A stretch of DNA of 64,000 bases from Curtobacterium sp. 9128. GTDB lineage: Bacteria > Actinomycetota > Actinomycetes > Actinomycetales > Microbacteriaceae. Below, in pieces: positions 53,789-62,651 of the stretch. The first letter of the stretch is position 1. Every line of letters starts with the position of its first letter. The stretch covers positions 186,001 to 250,000 of the forward strand of contig NZ_VEAF01000003.1 in the NCBI RefSeq assembly GCF_007673775.1, given 5' to 3'. The notes under the pieces were generated by a model. The model worked only from the letters and a program-made list of their open reading frames with translations, ran no database searches and was not told the origin of the DNA. The position numbers and the translations under genes were made by a program.

Positions 53789-54552
53789 TGCTCGACGTGT
53801 GCGCAGTGAGCAAGTCCTACGGGCACTCCGCGGTCCTGCACGACGTGACCATGACGATCCCGGCCGGTGAAGTGGCAGCCTTGGCCGGACCGAACGGCGC
53901 GGGCAAGAGCACGCTCATCCACGTGGTCACCGGGCTCGTCGAGCCCACCGCGGGGCAGGTGATCGCGAACGGCGTCCGCATCGGGGCGGGTGGACACACT
54001 GGCCTCGGGTTCTGTCCCGACGACCTCCCCATGCCCGAACTCCTGACCGGGCACGAGTACCTCGACTTCGCTGAGACGCTCCACGGATCGAGAGTCGGCA
54101 GCCACCACCGCGAGCGGCTGCTCGAGTGTCTGCGGCTGGACGACGCGGCTGACCGGCTCATCGCGACGTTCAGCCACGGGATGAAGCGGAAGCTGCAACT
54201 CCTGGCAGCGCTCCTGCGTGTCCCGAGCGTCTTGGTCCTCGACGAGCCGCTGCGTGGGCTGGATCCCGAGTCGGCCGCGCTGCTCCGCGCGGTCATCCAC
54301 GACTTCGCCGCGCAGGGCGGCGCGGTGCTGCTCTCGACCCACGATCTGTCGTCGGCGCAGTCGATCGCAACCCGGATCCTGGTCCTCCAGGAAGGGCGCC
54401 TGATCCTCGACGACGACGTGGCCCGGATGAACGAGGAAGGGCGGTCGATCGAGGACGCGTTCCTCGATGCGACCGGGATCGGCGACTCAGTGGCACGCTC
54501 GAGCGCGTCGTTCATCGATGCACTTGCTCGAGCGGAGCGGACGCGGCGGTGA
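53788..54552 (+). CDS. ABC transporter ATP-binding protein of the peptide cassette
   Basis: 254 residues. Walker A GPNGAGKST, signature FSHGMKRKLQL (the SHGM form typical of ABC-2/CcmA-type exporters), Walker B VLVLDEPLRGLDPES and H-switch STHDL. Start overlaps the protease stop by one base (TGATG). Pairs with the next gene as an exporter or immunity pump. Confidence 0.92.
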   Translation: MLDVCAVSKSYGHSAVLHDVTMTIPAGEVAALAGPNGAGKSTLIHVVTGLVEPTAGQVIANGVRIGAGGHTGLGFCPDDLPMPELLTGHEYLDFAETLHGSRVGSHHRERLLECLRLDDAADRLIATFSHGMKRKLQLLAALLRVPSVLVLDEPLRGLDPESAALLRAVIHDFAAQGGAVLLSTHDLSSAQSIATRILVLQEGRLILDDDVARMNEEGRSIEDAFLDATGIGDSVARSSASFIDALARAERTRR

Positions 54553-55982
54553 GGCCGACGCTCGCCGTCGCTGCCGTGACCGGCCGTGTCCTCGTCCGAC
54601 ATCTCGAGCGCACGGTCGGTGGCCGGTCGATCGCGCTCGTCGTCGCGACGACGGCGGTGATCGCACTCGTCGCGTACAACGTCACGGTCTTCTCGTTCCT
54701 GACGCGGTTCCTGCCGGCGGACACCATCGGCGCGTCACTGCTCGACACGGGGCAACTGGTGGCGACGCTCGCTGCCGCGCAGGTCTCGAGCGCCGGAGGC
54801 GTCGCCGTCCTCGTCATGGTCCTGGCGCCAGGGCAGTCCGCAGTCCGGATCTCCGCTCAGGTCCTGTCAGCAGGCCGGTGGGCAGCGCGCGTCGGCGAGT
54901 CCGTGCCGTTCGTGGTGCTCGTCGCTGTGTCGTCGGGGAGCCTCACCATCGGCCCGTCCGTCTACCTCGCGACGCTGGTCCCCGATGGGTTGCTCGCTGC
55001 TCCGACGTTCATCGCCGTCGACGTCGCGACGGCACTCGGCATCGTCCTCGTCGCCGAGGTCGTCCGGTGGGTCGGGGCAGCTGCGCGCCTGAACCCGTCC
55101 GCGCTCCAGCTCATCGCAGTCCTGAGCGCTGTGGCCATGGTCGCCGTGTCCGTGCTCGACTCCATCGCGGCGGCGCGTGCGGCGAGGACGCCCGCTGCCG
55201 CAACCTGGACCGCGGTACTCACAGGGATGCGCGGGGTCGACGCGTCCGTTGCGGCCTTCGCAGCGACCCTGTGCTGCGGTGCGGTCCTGCTGGCAGCGGT
55301 GCTCCTGGTCCGCTCGTTGCAGCGTTCGGAACCACTTGCTCACCCGCAGAGGATCCTCACCGTGCGATGGTTGCCGCGGCGCTGCTCGTGGTTCGCCCGC
55401 GAGGTCGTCATGACCGTGCGACATCCCATCGGTCAGGTGTCGCTCGCCGTCGCGATCGTGGCGGTCGTGCTGCTCGGATGGGCGGCCCGGAGCGGCACAG
55501 TGCCCGTGTCAGTGGCGCTGTCGATCGTGGCGATGCTGGCCGCGGCACCGCTCGAGCTCTCCTGGGGCCGAACGGCGAAGTGGCAGTGGCTGTACCGCTT
55601 CCACCGGGTGTCTGCTGCTCGGATCGTCGCCGCGCAGTCCGCCGTGGGTCTGCTGTGGGCTCTGGTGCTCGGCGCGCTGATGTTCGGCCTCATCGGAGCT
55701 GTGCCACGACTCGCGCTGGTCCTTCCGCACGCGGTCGTGTTCCTCGCCGTGGCGTGCATCGCCTACGAGGCCGGGGTCCTCGCGCCCGCAGACGCCGAGG
55801 TACCCGCGTCGGTCGCGGTGACGTCCGTGCTCGCCGTGCTGGGTGAGACGGTCGCGGTCTGGGCCGGGTCGGAGCTCGACGGTCTGCGGCCAGGACTCGG
55901 CTCAGCATTCTTCGTCGTGGTGGCCCTTGCCGCGTTCTTGGGATCGTGCGCGAGGGTCCGTCGTCGCCTCTACGCGGATTGA
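54549..55982 (+). CDS. ABC transporter permease of the peptide cassette
   Basis: 477 residues, about ten to twelve hydrophobic helices, no recognised named subfamily. Cytoplasmic loop RCSWFAREVVMTVRHPIGQV precedes the second half. GTG 54549 overlaps the ATPase stop by 4 nt. Last gene of the cassette; no clear hairpin follows. Confidence 0.85.
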   Translation: MRPTLAVAAVTGRVLVRHLERTVGGRSIALVVATTAVIALVAYNVTVFSFLTRFLPADTIGASLLDTGQLVATLAAAQVSSAGGVAVLVMVLAPGQSAVRISAQVLSAGRWAARVGESVPFVVLVAVSSGSLTIGPSVYLATLVPDGLLAAPTFIAVDVATALGIVLVAEVVRWVGAAARLNPSALQLIAVLSAVAMVAVSVLDSIAAARAARTPAAATWTAVLTGMRGVDASVAAFAATLCCGAVLLAAVLLVRSLQRSEPLAHPQRILTVRWLPRRCSWFAREVVMTVRHPIGQVSLAVAIVAVVLLGWAARSGTVPVSVALSIVAMLAAAPLELSWGRTAKWQWLYRFHRVSAARIVAAQSAVGLLWALVLGALMFGLIGAVPRLALVLPHAVVFLAVACIAYEAGVLAPADAEVPASVAVTSVLAVLGETVAVWAGSELDGLRPGLGSAFFVVVALAAFLGSCARVRRRLYAD

Positions 55983-56049
55983 TCGAGCATCGAACGCGGC
56001 CAGCATCGCACCCGAGCGGCGCGGGGGCAGTGCGCTACGGTCGTGCTCC

Positions 56050-56718
56050 GTGGGGACACCGACAGCCGAGGAACGCGTCGCACGCGCGCTCGCCGTGTTC
56101 GAACGTGGAGACCGTCGTGCCGCGTGGGAGTCCCTCCGTGCGATGGCGCGGCGTGAGCCCGGAGAACCGGCCTACCGCCGTGCGCTCGTCACGACCTACC
56201 GAGCGGCCGGACACATCGACCAATCCGCGCGCTGGGGAGCCGCCGACCCCGCGTCCCTGGACGATCGGGAACGCCGGATCCTGCGGCGGCGAGCGGCATC
56301 GTCGGCGTCCGAGGAAGCGCTCCGCGCCTACCTGGTGCTGCCCGGCGTGCTGCCGGCCGAGGTCGCCGAGGCACTTCCGTCCCGGGCCAGGCGACGACGG
56401 GGTCGCTCGGAGTCGGCCGCCCAGGGGCTCGTGCAGGCGGCGGCCATCACGGCAACGCTGCTGGTGGGGCCGGCCGTGGCGATCGGGATCGGGATCACGC
56501 TCGTGCAGGCGTTCCTCGGGCACGGTGCCGCGTTCGGTGCCGCGCAGATGACCGCGGTCATCGTGCTGCTCGGTGTCGCCTGGTTCGGTGTGCTCGGGCT
56601 GCTCGTGTCGGTCCTGCGTGGTCGGTGGATCCGTGCAGTCCTGATGCTGGTACCCGTCGTGGTCGCGGTGGTGGTGCTCGGTCATGCCGACATGACGACC
56701 ACGACACCGTTCGGCTGA
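56050..56718 (+). CDS. DUF6584-type membrane protein
   Basis: 222 residues: an N-terminal TPR-like helical part (ARALAVFERGDRRAAWESLRAMARREPGEPAYRRAL, seen in part as ARALAVFERGDRRAAWESLR) and two C-terminal TM helices. Resembles actinobacterial DUF6584 proteins of unknown role. GTG 56050 lies 8 nt after TACGGT (56036-56041), suggesting a leaderless mRNA and a promoter separate from the cassette. Confidence 0.7.
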   Translation: MGTPTAEERVARALAVFERGDRRAAWESLRAMARREPGEPAYRRALVTTYRAAGHIDQSARWGAADPASLDDRERRILRRRAASSASEEALRAYLVLPGVLPAEVAEALPSRARRRRGRSESAAQGLVQAAAITATLLVGPAVAIGIGITLVQAFLGHGAAFGAAQMTAVIVLLGVAWFGVLGLLVSVLRGRWIRAVLMLVPVVVAVVVLGHADMTTTTPFG

Positions 56719-56824
56719 CCAACGGACCGCCCGGGCTCTGGAGCCCGTGGAGCCCGGCCCCGCGAGCCCGACCGACGCAGGCCCGTCGCGCGGTCCACGA
56801 CTCCGACGCACCTACGCTGGAGCG

Positions 56825-57502
56825 GTGACCGACCAGCCCGAACCGTCGCAGGAGCGCACCGAGGACGGCCAGCACCCCGAGCCGTCGCACGAGCGCACCA
56901 CGCACGGGGTCGGCCCGCACCCACGACCCTGGCCGGACGACCCCCGGCTCGACCCGGAGCTGCTCGAACACGGCGACACCCGCAACGTCGTCGACGCCTA
57001 CCGGTACTGGTCGATGGCGGCCATCGTCGCCGACCTGGACACCCGCCGCCACGGGTTCGACGTGGCGATCGAGAACTGGCAGCACGACCTCAACATCGGG
57101 TCGATCGTCCGCTCGGCGAACGCGTTCCTCGCCGGCACCGTGCACATCATCGGACGCCGACGCTGGAACCGCCGCGGGGCGATGGTCACCGACCGGTACC
57201 AGCACGTGCGGAACCACCCCGACGTGACGTCGTTCCTCGCGGCGATGCACGCCGAGGGGCGTCCCGTCATCGCTATCGACAACACCCCTGGTGCGACGAT
57301 GCTCGAGTCGACGGCGCTCCCGGAGCGGTGCGTGTTCCTCTTCGGGCAGGAGGGGCCGGGGCTGACCGACGAGGCCGTCGCCGGCGCGGACGGGCACCTC
57401 GAGATCGCGCAGTACGGGTCGACACGGAGCATCAACGCGTCGGCCGCCGCCGCGATCGTCATGCACACCTGGATCGTGCAGCACGCGACGCCGCCGCGCT
57501 GA
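56825..57502 (+). CDS. SpoU/TrmH-family RNA 2'-O-methyltransferase
   Basis: 225 residues. A charged N-terminal extension, then the SPOUT fold: NWQHDLNIGSIVRSANAFLAG (motif 1 with Asn and Arg), FLFGQEGPGLTDEAV (motif 2) and IAQYGSTRSINASAAAAIVMH (motif 3), which form the knotted SAM site. Acts on tRNA or rRNA; the target cannot be assigned. GTG 56825 follows TACGCT (56813-56818), leaderless. Confidence 0.9.
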   Translation: MTDQPEPSQERTEDGQHPEPSHERTTHGVGPHPRPWPDDPRLDPELLEHGDTRNVVDAYRYWSMAAIVADLDTRRHGFDVAIENWQHDLNIGSIVRSANAFLAGTVHIIGRRRWNRRGAMVTDRYQHVRNHPDVTSFLAAMHAEGRPVIAIDNTPGATMLESTALPERCVFLFGQEGPGLTDEAVAGADGHLEIAQYGSTRSINASAAAAIVMHTWIVQHATPPR

Positions 57503-57563
57503 CCCTCGAACGCGCAGACGGTCGGGGCGCCCGCTCCGGCCGAGCGTGCCTGTCGGCGGCGAG

Positions 57564-57578
57564 CCGAGCCTCCAGGCC
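57564..57578. repeat. Dispersed GGAGGCTCGG-type repeat copy
   Basis: CCGAGCCTCCAGGCC, identical to the copy at 28155, between convergent methyltransferase and LacI genes. Confidence 0.65.
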
Positions 57579-57584
57579 GGCGCG

Positions 57585-58583
57585 TCAGCGCTGCGCGGTC
57601 GTGCGGCGTGCGACCAACCGGGGCTCGACCAGGTGTTCCTCGGCGACGAGCGACGGGTCGGCGATCCGGGCGAGCAGGCGCTCCCCGGCCCCGCGGCCGA
57701 TCTCGACGCTGCGGTCGTCGATGCTCGTCAGCCCGACGTAGCGGGTGGCCGCCACGGGGGTGTCGTCGTACCCGATCACGGAGACGTCCTCGGGGACGCG
57801 GAGGCCACGTTCCGCGAGTGACGACATCACGCCGAGCGCCATCACGTCATTCGCGCCGAACACGGCCGTGACGTCGGGGTGCTCGTCGAAGAGCGTCCGC
57901 GCCGCGCGGAACCCGGCGTCCTCGGTGAGGTCCTCCGCCAGGGTCGACACGTGCACGACGCCCGCCTCGCCGACCCCGGCGCGGAACCCGGCCAGGCGTT
58001 CGGCGGCCGCGGCGGACCGGGCGCCGACGAAGCCGAGCCGCGTGTGCCCGAGGGCGAGGAGGTGCTCGGCGACCACCCGGCCCCCGGCCCGGTCGTCGTT
58101 CGCCACGGTGTCGGCGCGGGGGATCGCCACGCGACCACCCGCGATGACGAGGGGCATCCGTGCGGGAATGGCGAGGTCGGTGTCGGGCTCGCCGGCGATG
58201 ACGATGCCCTCGACGCGCATGGACAGGAAGCCCTCGACGGGGGAGACGTCGAGCCCGGTGTTGAGGAACCGGTCGGCCACGACGAGGCGGTGTCCCTGGT
58301 CCTGCAGTGCCTCGCGGAGTCCGGTCAGCAGGTCGACGAACCACTGGTTCCGGAAGTCGTCGAGCACGACCCCGATCGTCCGGCTGCGCGTGCCGGCGAG
58401 CGACACCGCGGCGGTCGACGGCCGGTAGTCGAGCTCCTGGATCGCCTGCAGCACGGCGGCCCGGCGTTGCTCGCTCACCTTGGGGGACCGCTGCAACACG
58501 AGCGAGACGAGCGACTTCGACACCCCCGCCCGGGCAGCGACGTCGTAGATCGTCGCGGGCTTCGCGGCTCCCATTGTCAGCAT
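57585..58583 (-). CDS. LacI-family transcriptional regulator
   Basis: 332 residues. HTH TIYDVAARAGVSKSLVSLVL, hinge YRPSTAAVSLAGTRSRTIGVV, and a periplasmic-binding-type sensor ending GYDDTPVAATRYVGLTSID. ATG 58583 (GGAGG 3 nt upstream) or ATG 58574 could be used. It precedes no obvious sugar operon; the uronate-dehydrogenase-like gene behind it on the same strand is a possible target. It could also act on the LacI-type operator at 13700. Confidence 0.92.
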   Translation of the reverse strand: MLTMGAAKPATIYDVAARAGVSKSLVSLVLQRSPKVSEQRRAAVLQAIQELDYRPSTAAVSLAGTRSRTIGVVLDDFRNQWFVDLLTGLREALQDQGHRLVVADRFLNTGLDVSPVEGFLSMRVEGIVIAGEPDTDLAIPARMPLVIAGGRVAIPRADTVANDDRAGGRVVAEHLLALGHTRLGFVGARSAAAAERLAGFRAGVGEAGVVHVSTLAEDLTEDAGFRAARTLFDEHPDVTAVFGANDVMALGVMSSLAERGLRVPEDVSVIGYDDTPVAATRYVGLTSIDDRSVEIGRGAGERLLARIADPSLVAEEHLVEPRLVARRTTAQR

Positions 58584-58655
58584 CGACCTCCGGTTTGCGT
58601 CCTGGCGATCGTATCGGTGGAGGCTGTGGCCCCGGTCGGCCGCGCCGCCGCCGGC

Positions 58656-58754
58656 CCGGCAGGTGGCAGCAGCCGAGCCGCCACCGGGCCGGCAGGTGGC
58701 AGCGCTCCGAGCACGCCGAGCGTCAGCGCCCCGGACACGCCGAGCGTCAGCGCC
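58656..58754. repeat. Short direct repeats before and inside the end of the uronate dehydrogenase gene
   Basis: CCGGCAGGTGGCAGC occurs at 58656 and 58689. CACGCCGAGCGTCAGCGCC occurs at 58712 and 58736 (24-bp period); the second copy contains the stop codon of the gene read from the minus strand. Confidence 0.75.
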
Positions 58755-59547
58755 GTGGGTGCCCGAGCGGCATGTCGGCCATCCCGCCGCCGAGGAAGGT
58801 CATCTCCTCCGGCGGCAGAGCGGCTCGTTCGTCAGCGTCGAGGACGGTCGACGCGTCGTCCTGCGGGTGGAAGCCGATCCGTTCGCCAGCCGTGAAGTCG
58901 GCCGGGGCGCCGGAGTTCCGCGACACCGCCCACACCACGTGGTGCCCGGGGTCGGTGAGGGCGACGGTCGCCTCCACCAACCGCGCGAGGTCGTCCGGGG
59001 AGCTCCACATGAGCAGTGCCCGACGTGATCCCGGCCGGTCCCCGAACGCACCGATCCGTGCGGAGACGATCGACATCGCGTGCCGGTCGGCGAACAGGCT
59101 GCCGAGGAGCTCCATCGCCGCCTTCGTCACGCCGTAGTACGAGTCGGGCCTGGGGAGCCGGTCGCCGGGGACGCTGCCGGCGGGGGTGTCCTCGGGGACG
59201 CGCCCGACGGCGTGGATCGAGCTGGCCTGCACGACGCGGAGCACCCCCGCGGCCGCCGCTGCCTCGAGGACGTTCTTGGTACCGGTGACGTTGGCGTCGA
59301 CCAGGGCGTCCCAGGTGTCCTCGGTCGGGATGCCGGCCAGGTGCACGACCGTGTCGACGCCGGGGAGCGCGAGCTCGAGTGCGTCCCGGTCGTTCACCGA
59401 GCCGGGGACGAACCGTTCGCGTTCGCCGACGGCCGGGTCCGGGCTCCGCTCGTCGAGCAGCACGAGGTCGTGTCCGGCGTCGAGCAGCCGTGGTCGCAGC
59501 GCAGTCGCGATGCGTCCGGCCGCGCCGGTGATGAGCAGCGTCGCCAT
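58747..59547 (-). CDS. Uronate-dehydrogenase-like SDR oxidoreductase
   Basis: 266 residues. Rossmann motif LLITGAAGRIATALRPRL, active-site SSIHAVG and YYGVTKAAME (YxxxK). The C-terminal part, WSSPDDLARLVEATVAL and GERIGFHPQDDA, resembles uronate dehydrogenase, which oxidises hexuronates to aldarolactones. The first codon (59547) is set by the Rossmann strand; a longer frame to 59619 lacks support. Substrate by similarity only. Confidence 0.78.
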   Translation of the reverse strand: MATLLITGAAGRIATALRPRLLDAGHDLVLLDERSPDPAVGERERFVPGSVNDRDALELALPGVDTVVHLAGIPTEDTWDALVDANVTGTKNVLEAAAAAGVLRVVQASSIHAVGRVPEDTPAGSVPGDRLPRPDSYYGVTKAAMELLGSLFADRHAMSIVSARIGAFGDRPGSRRALLMWSSPDDLARLVEATVALTDPGHHVVWAVSRNSGAPADFTAGERIGFHPQDDASTVLDADERAALPPEEMTFLGGGMADMPLGHPRR

Positions 59548-59607
59548 GCGTGCGACCGTACGCGGTCGTGTCGGCGACGGGCCGGAGCGCCGCACGGCAC
59601 CTCGGAA

Positions 59608-59645
59608 CGGACACAGCACCGCGGCGATGCGCGGTGCTGTGTCCG
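59608..59645 (-). terminator. Perfect 16-bp terminator after the YhgE/Pip gene
   Basis: Arms 59608-59623 and 59630-59645, 6-nt loop, between the YhgE-type gene end (59722) and the start of the next minus-strand gene. Confidence 0.85.
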
Positions 59646-59721
59646 GAACCGGGTTCGGCGGCGAAGGGAGTGGGCGAAGTGGGCGGAGCGGGCGAGCGGC
59701 GGGGCGAGCGAGCGCCCCGCG

Positions 59722-61953
59722 CTACCCGATCAGGCTCGGCCGCAGGTCGCGCAGCGTCCGGGAGCGGCCCTGGCGGGCGGCGACCACGAACGTCACGAGC
59801 AGCGCGCCGAGCAGCCAGCACGCGAGGGTCGCCGCGTCCGACCACGTCGCACCCACCGACCCGCCGTACATCGTCTGGCGCAGCGCGTCGACGGAGTACG
59901 TCATCGGCAGGGCGAAGTGGAGCGCCGCCAACGGTCCGGGCAGGGTCTGCCACGGGAAGGTCCCGCCGGCGGTGACGAGCTGCACGAGCATGAGCACGAG
60001 CCCGAGGAACTGTCCGACGGACCCGAGCAGCACGTTGAGCGCCATCAGGATCGCCGCGAACGTCGCCGACGCCAGCACCATCACGCCGATGGTCGCCCCG
60101 GGCCGCACGACGCCGAGGTCGAGCGCGAACCGCACGATGAGGAACAGCGCGACCATCTGCACGACCCCGAGCACCACGGGGGTGAGCCACCCGCCGAGCA
60201 CGATCCGCAGCGGCTTCCGCACCGCGGTGATGGCCCGCTTGGAGATCGGCTTGAGGATGAGGAACAGCGCGTACATGCCGATCCACGCCGCCAGCGAGAT
60301 GAAGAACGGTGCGAGTCCTGCGCCGTAGTTGTCCGCCGCCGCGACGTTGTCGTCGCCGACCTTCACCGGGTCGGAGATCACCGACGCCTGGTCGTTGCGC
60401 TGCGAGGCCGTCGACGCCGGGATCTTCGTCCGTCCCGCGTCGAGCTTCGAGGCCAGCTCCGACGAGCCGGACTGCAGCGAGTGCAGGCCACTCGCGAGTG
60501 ACTGCGCACCGTCGTTCGCCGAGGCCGTGCCGTCGGCCAGGGTCGCAGCGCCGTTCGACAGCGTCGGTGCCGCGGCGGCGAGTGCCGACGTGCCCGAGGC
60601 GACCTGCGAGGCGCCGTTCGCCAGCGTGGACGCGCCCGACGCGGCCGAGCCGATGCCCGAGGTCAGCGCGGGAGCCGCGCCGGCGAGCTGGTCCGTCCCG
60701 GCCACGAGCGTGTCCGACCCGTCGGAGAGCTGCTGGATGCCCGAGGTGAGCTTCGGCGCCTGCGCGGCGAGCTGTCCGGCGCCGGCGGAGACCTGCGCGC
60801 TGCCGGTCCGGAGGTCGCCGAGGCCCTGCGACACCGCGGTCGCTCCGGCGCCGAGCGTGGCGCTGTCCGTCTGCAGCGTGTCGAGCTGCGCGAGGAGCGC
60901 GGCCTTCTTCGTGGCGTCGAGCGCAGAGTCCTCGACGATCGGCTTGAGCGTCGCGACCAGGGCGGGGGAGTCCTGCGCGAGCTGCTGCACGCCGCTGATG
61001 AACGGCGCTGCCGTGTCGGCAACCTTCGCGTTGCCGTCCGCGACCCGAGCCGCTCCCGCCGCGAGCTGCTGCGACTGCGCGGGCAGCGAGGCCGTCTGGT
61101 CGCGGGCGTCGTGCAGGCCGCTCTGGAGCTGCTTCGCCCCGGTGTCGAGCGCGGCGGTCTGGGACGGCAGGTCGGCGGTCCGCTGCTGCAGCGTGGACAG
61201 CCCGGACGCCAGGCTCGACGCGCCGGAGGCGACCTGCTGCGCGCCGTCGTTCAGCTTCGTGGTCTGGGACGGCAGGTCGGCGGTCCCTGATGCGAGCTTC
61301 GACGCACCGGTCGCCAGCTGGGACGTCCCGGACGCGAGCTGGTCGGCGCCCTGCGACGCCGTGGACGCCCCGGATGCGAGCTGGCCCGCGCCGTCGACGG
61401 CGTCACCGAGGCTGTCGCGCACGTCGGCGAGCCCGACGAGCAGGGTCTTCGCCGCCTTCTTGCCGACCTGCTCCGCGACGGCGGTCCGCATGGTCTTGCC
61501 CGCCTGCTCCGCGATCGTGGAGGCGAGGTAGGAGTTCGTGTCCGCGGTCGTCATCACGAGCTCGGCACGCTTCGGGTCGTCGGTCTGCGCGGACACCAGC
61601 GACTCGGAGAAGTCGTGCGGGATCGTCACCACGAAGTCGTACGTGCCGTTGCGGACACCGGAACGGGCCTCGGCCGCGGAGGCCTTCTCCCACTTGAAGT
61701 CGCCGCCGTCGATCGCCCGCTTCGTGACGTCGTCGCCGTAGTGCACGGTGTCGCCGTCGAGGGTCGCGCCGGCGTCCTGGTCGACGATCGCCGCCGGCAC
61801 CTGGTCGAGCTTGGCGTACGGGTCGCGGTTGGCCCAGAGGTAGGCGCCGCCGTAGAGCAGCGGCACCACCATGAGCGCGATGAACGCGAGGCGGGCGAGC
61901 GGGGTCGCGGTGAGGCGCGCGAGTTCCGCGCGGATGAGCGAGGTGATGGTCAC
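59722..61953 (-). CDS. YhgE/Pip-domain membrane protein
   Basis: 743 residues. One N-terminal TM (LARLAFIALMVVPLLYGGAYLWANRDP), an extracytoplasmic YhgE domain (VPAAIVDQDAG, YDFVVTIPHDFSESLVSAQ), about 280 residues of degenerate LASGxxxLxxGA repeats forming a long helical stalk, and a C-terminal ABC-2-like block of about six TMs. Relatives include phage-infection protein Pip (phage receptor) and type VII-secretion-linked YueB/EsaA. GTG 61953 overlaps the upstream stop by 4 nt. Confidence 0.9.
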   Translation of the reverse strand: MTITSLIRAELARLTATPLARLAFIALMVVPLLYGGAYLWANRDPYAKLDQVPAAIVDQDAGATLDGDTVHYGDDVTKRAIDGGDFKWEKASAAEARSGVRNGTYDFVVTIPHDFSESLVSAQTDDPKRAELVMTTADTNSYLASTIAEQAGKTMRTAVAEQVGKKAAKTLLVGLADVRDSLGDAVDGAGQLASGASTASQGADQLASGTSQLATGASKLASGTADLPSQTTKLNDGAQQVASGASSLASGLSTLQQRTADLPSQTAALDTGAKQLQSGLHDARDQTASLPAQSQQLAAGAARVADGNAKVADTAAPFISGVQQLAQDSPALVATLKPIVEDSALDATKKAALLAQLDTLQTDSATLGAGATAVSQGLGDLRTGSAQVSAGAGQLAAQAPKLTSGIQQLSDGSDTLVAGTDQLAGAAPALTSGIGSAASGASTLANGASQVASGTSALAAAAPTLSNGAATLADGTASANDGAQSLASGLHSLQSGSSELASKLDAGRTKIPASTASQRNDQASVISDPVKVGDDNVAAADNYGAGLAPFFISLAAWIGMYALFLILKPISKRAITAVRKPLRIVLGGWLTPVVLGVVQMVALFLIVRFALDLGVVRPGATIGVMVLASATFAAILMALNVLLGSVGQFLGLVLMLVQLVTAGGTFPWQTLPGPLAALHFALPMTYSVDALRQTMYGGSVGATWSDAATLACWLLGALLVTFVVAARQGRSRTLRDLRPSLIG

Positions 61954-62651
61954 GAGCGGGTCTCCAGGGAGTCCGACGGGAGGCTGTGGTCGCCCCCGTC
62001 GTCGGAGGTCGCGTCGTCGGGACCTTCGGTGGTGGTGGGTTCGGGGATGGTCGCCAGGAGGTGCTCGGCGGTGGTCGCCGCGGCCTTCGAGGTGACGAGG
62101 AGGACGGTGACGCCGCGCATCGCGACGTCGCGGACGACGGCGAACCAGCCCTCGACGGCGCCGCCGTGACGTTCCGGCGAGGTGATCACGACGCCGGTGA
62201 CGCCGTCGCGGAGCAGCGCGAGCTCGACGAGGAGCCGCACGCGGACGTCGGTCGGCACGCGCTGCACGTGCGTGTCGGCGTAGGCGCCCATGCCGAGCTC
62301 GTCGAGCACGGTGTCGACGTGCTCGCGGGAGGGGCGCTGCCCGGCGAACGCGAGCTCCTCGCGCACGATCCGCCGGAGCGTCATCACGGGGAAGGGCTCG
62401 GCGACGCCGGGGGTGTCCACGAGCGCGAACGCCCGCCGAAGTGCGGCCGGGTCGTCGTGCCCGTCGATGAGCACCCGCCCGGTCTCCGGCTTCATCCGAC
62501 CGCCGGCGACGAGCGACGCCAGCACGGGCGCCTGCTCGGTCTCGACGGCGACGATGCCCGGACGGTGGGGTCCGGCGACGGCGGACACGACGGGCAGGGC
62601 CGCGCCCGGCTCCTCGCCGATGCCGGCGGTGTCGATCTCGAGCGTGGTCAT
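61950..62651 (-). CDS. Degenerate ABC-type ATPase paired with YhgE/Pip
   Basis: 233 residues with the outline of an ABC ATPase but broken motifs. Where Walker A is expected (GIVAVETEQAPVLASLVAGG) there is no GxxGxGKS; the signature region reads QRVPTDVRVRLLVELALL without LSGGQ; the Walker B strand VTGVVITSPER lacks the usual DE. TGRVLIDGHDDPAALRRAFALVDT keeps the typical ABC beta-subdomain. Probably a non-hydrolysing partner for the ABC-2-like half of the YhgE protein. Coupled to tetR and yhgE genes by 4-nt overlaps. Confidence 0.78.
   Translation of the reverse strand: MTTLEIDTAGIGEEPGAALPVVSAVAGPHRPGIVAVETEQAPVLASLVAGGRMKPETGRVLIDGHDDPAALRRAFALVDTPGVAEPFPVMTLRRIVREELAFAGQRPSREHVDTVLDELGMGAYADTHVQRVPTDVRVRLLVELALLRDGVTGVVITSPERHGGAVEGWFAVVRDVAMRGVTVLLVTSKAAATTAEHLLATIPEPTTTEGPDDATSDDGGDHSLPSDSLETRS

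Noticed and set aside
52641-55982. Lanthipeptide, sactipeptide or epipeptide cluster
   Set aside because: No LanB/C/M, radical SAM, cyclodehydratase or lasso enzymes are encoded nearby, so an assignment to those classes is not supported.
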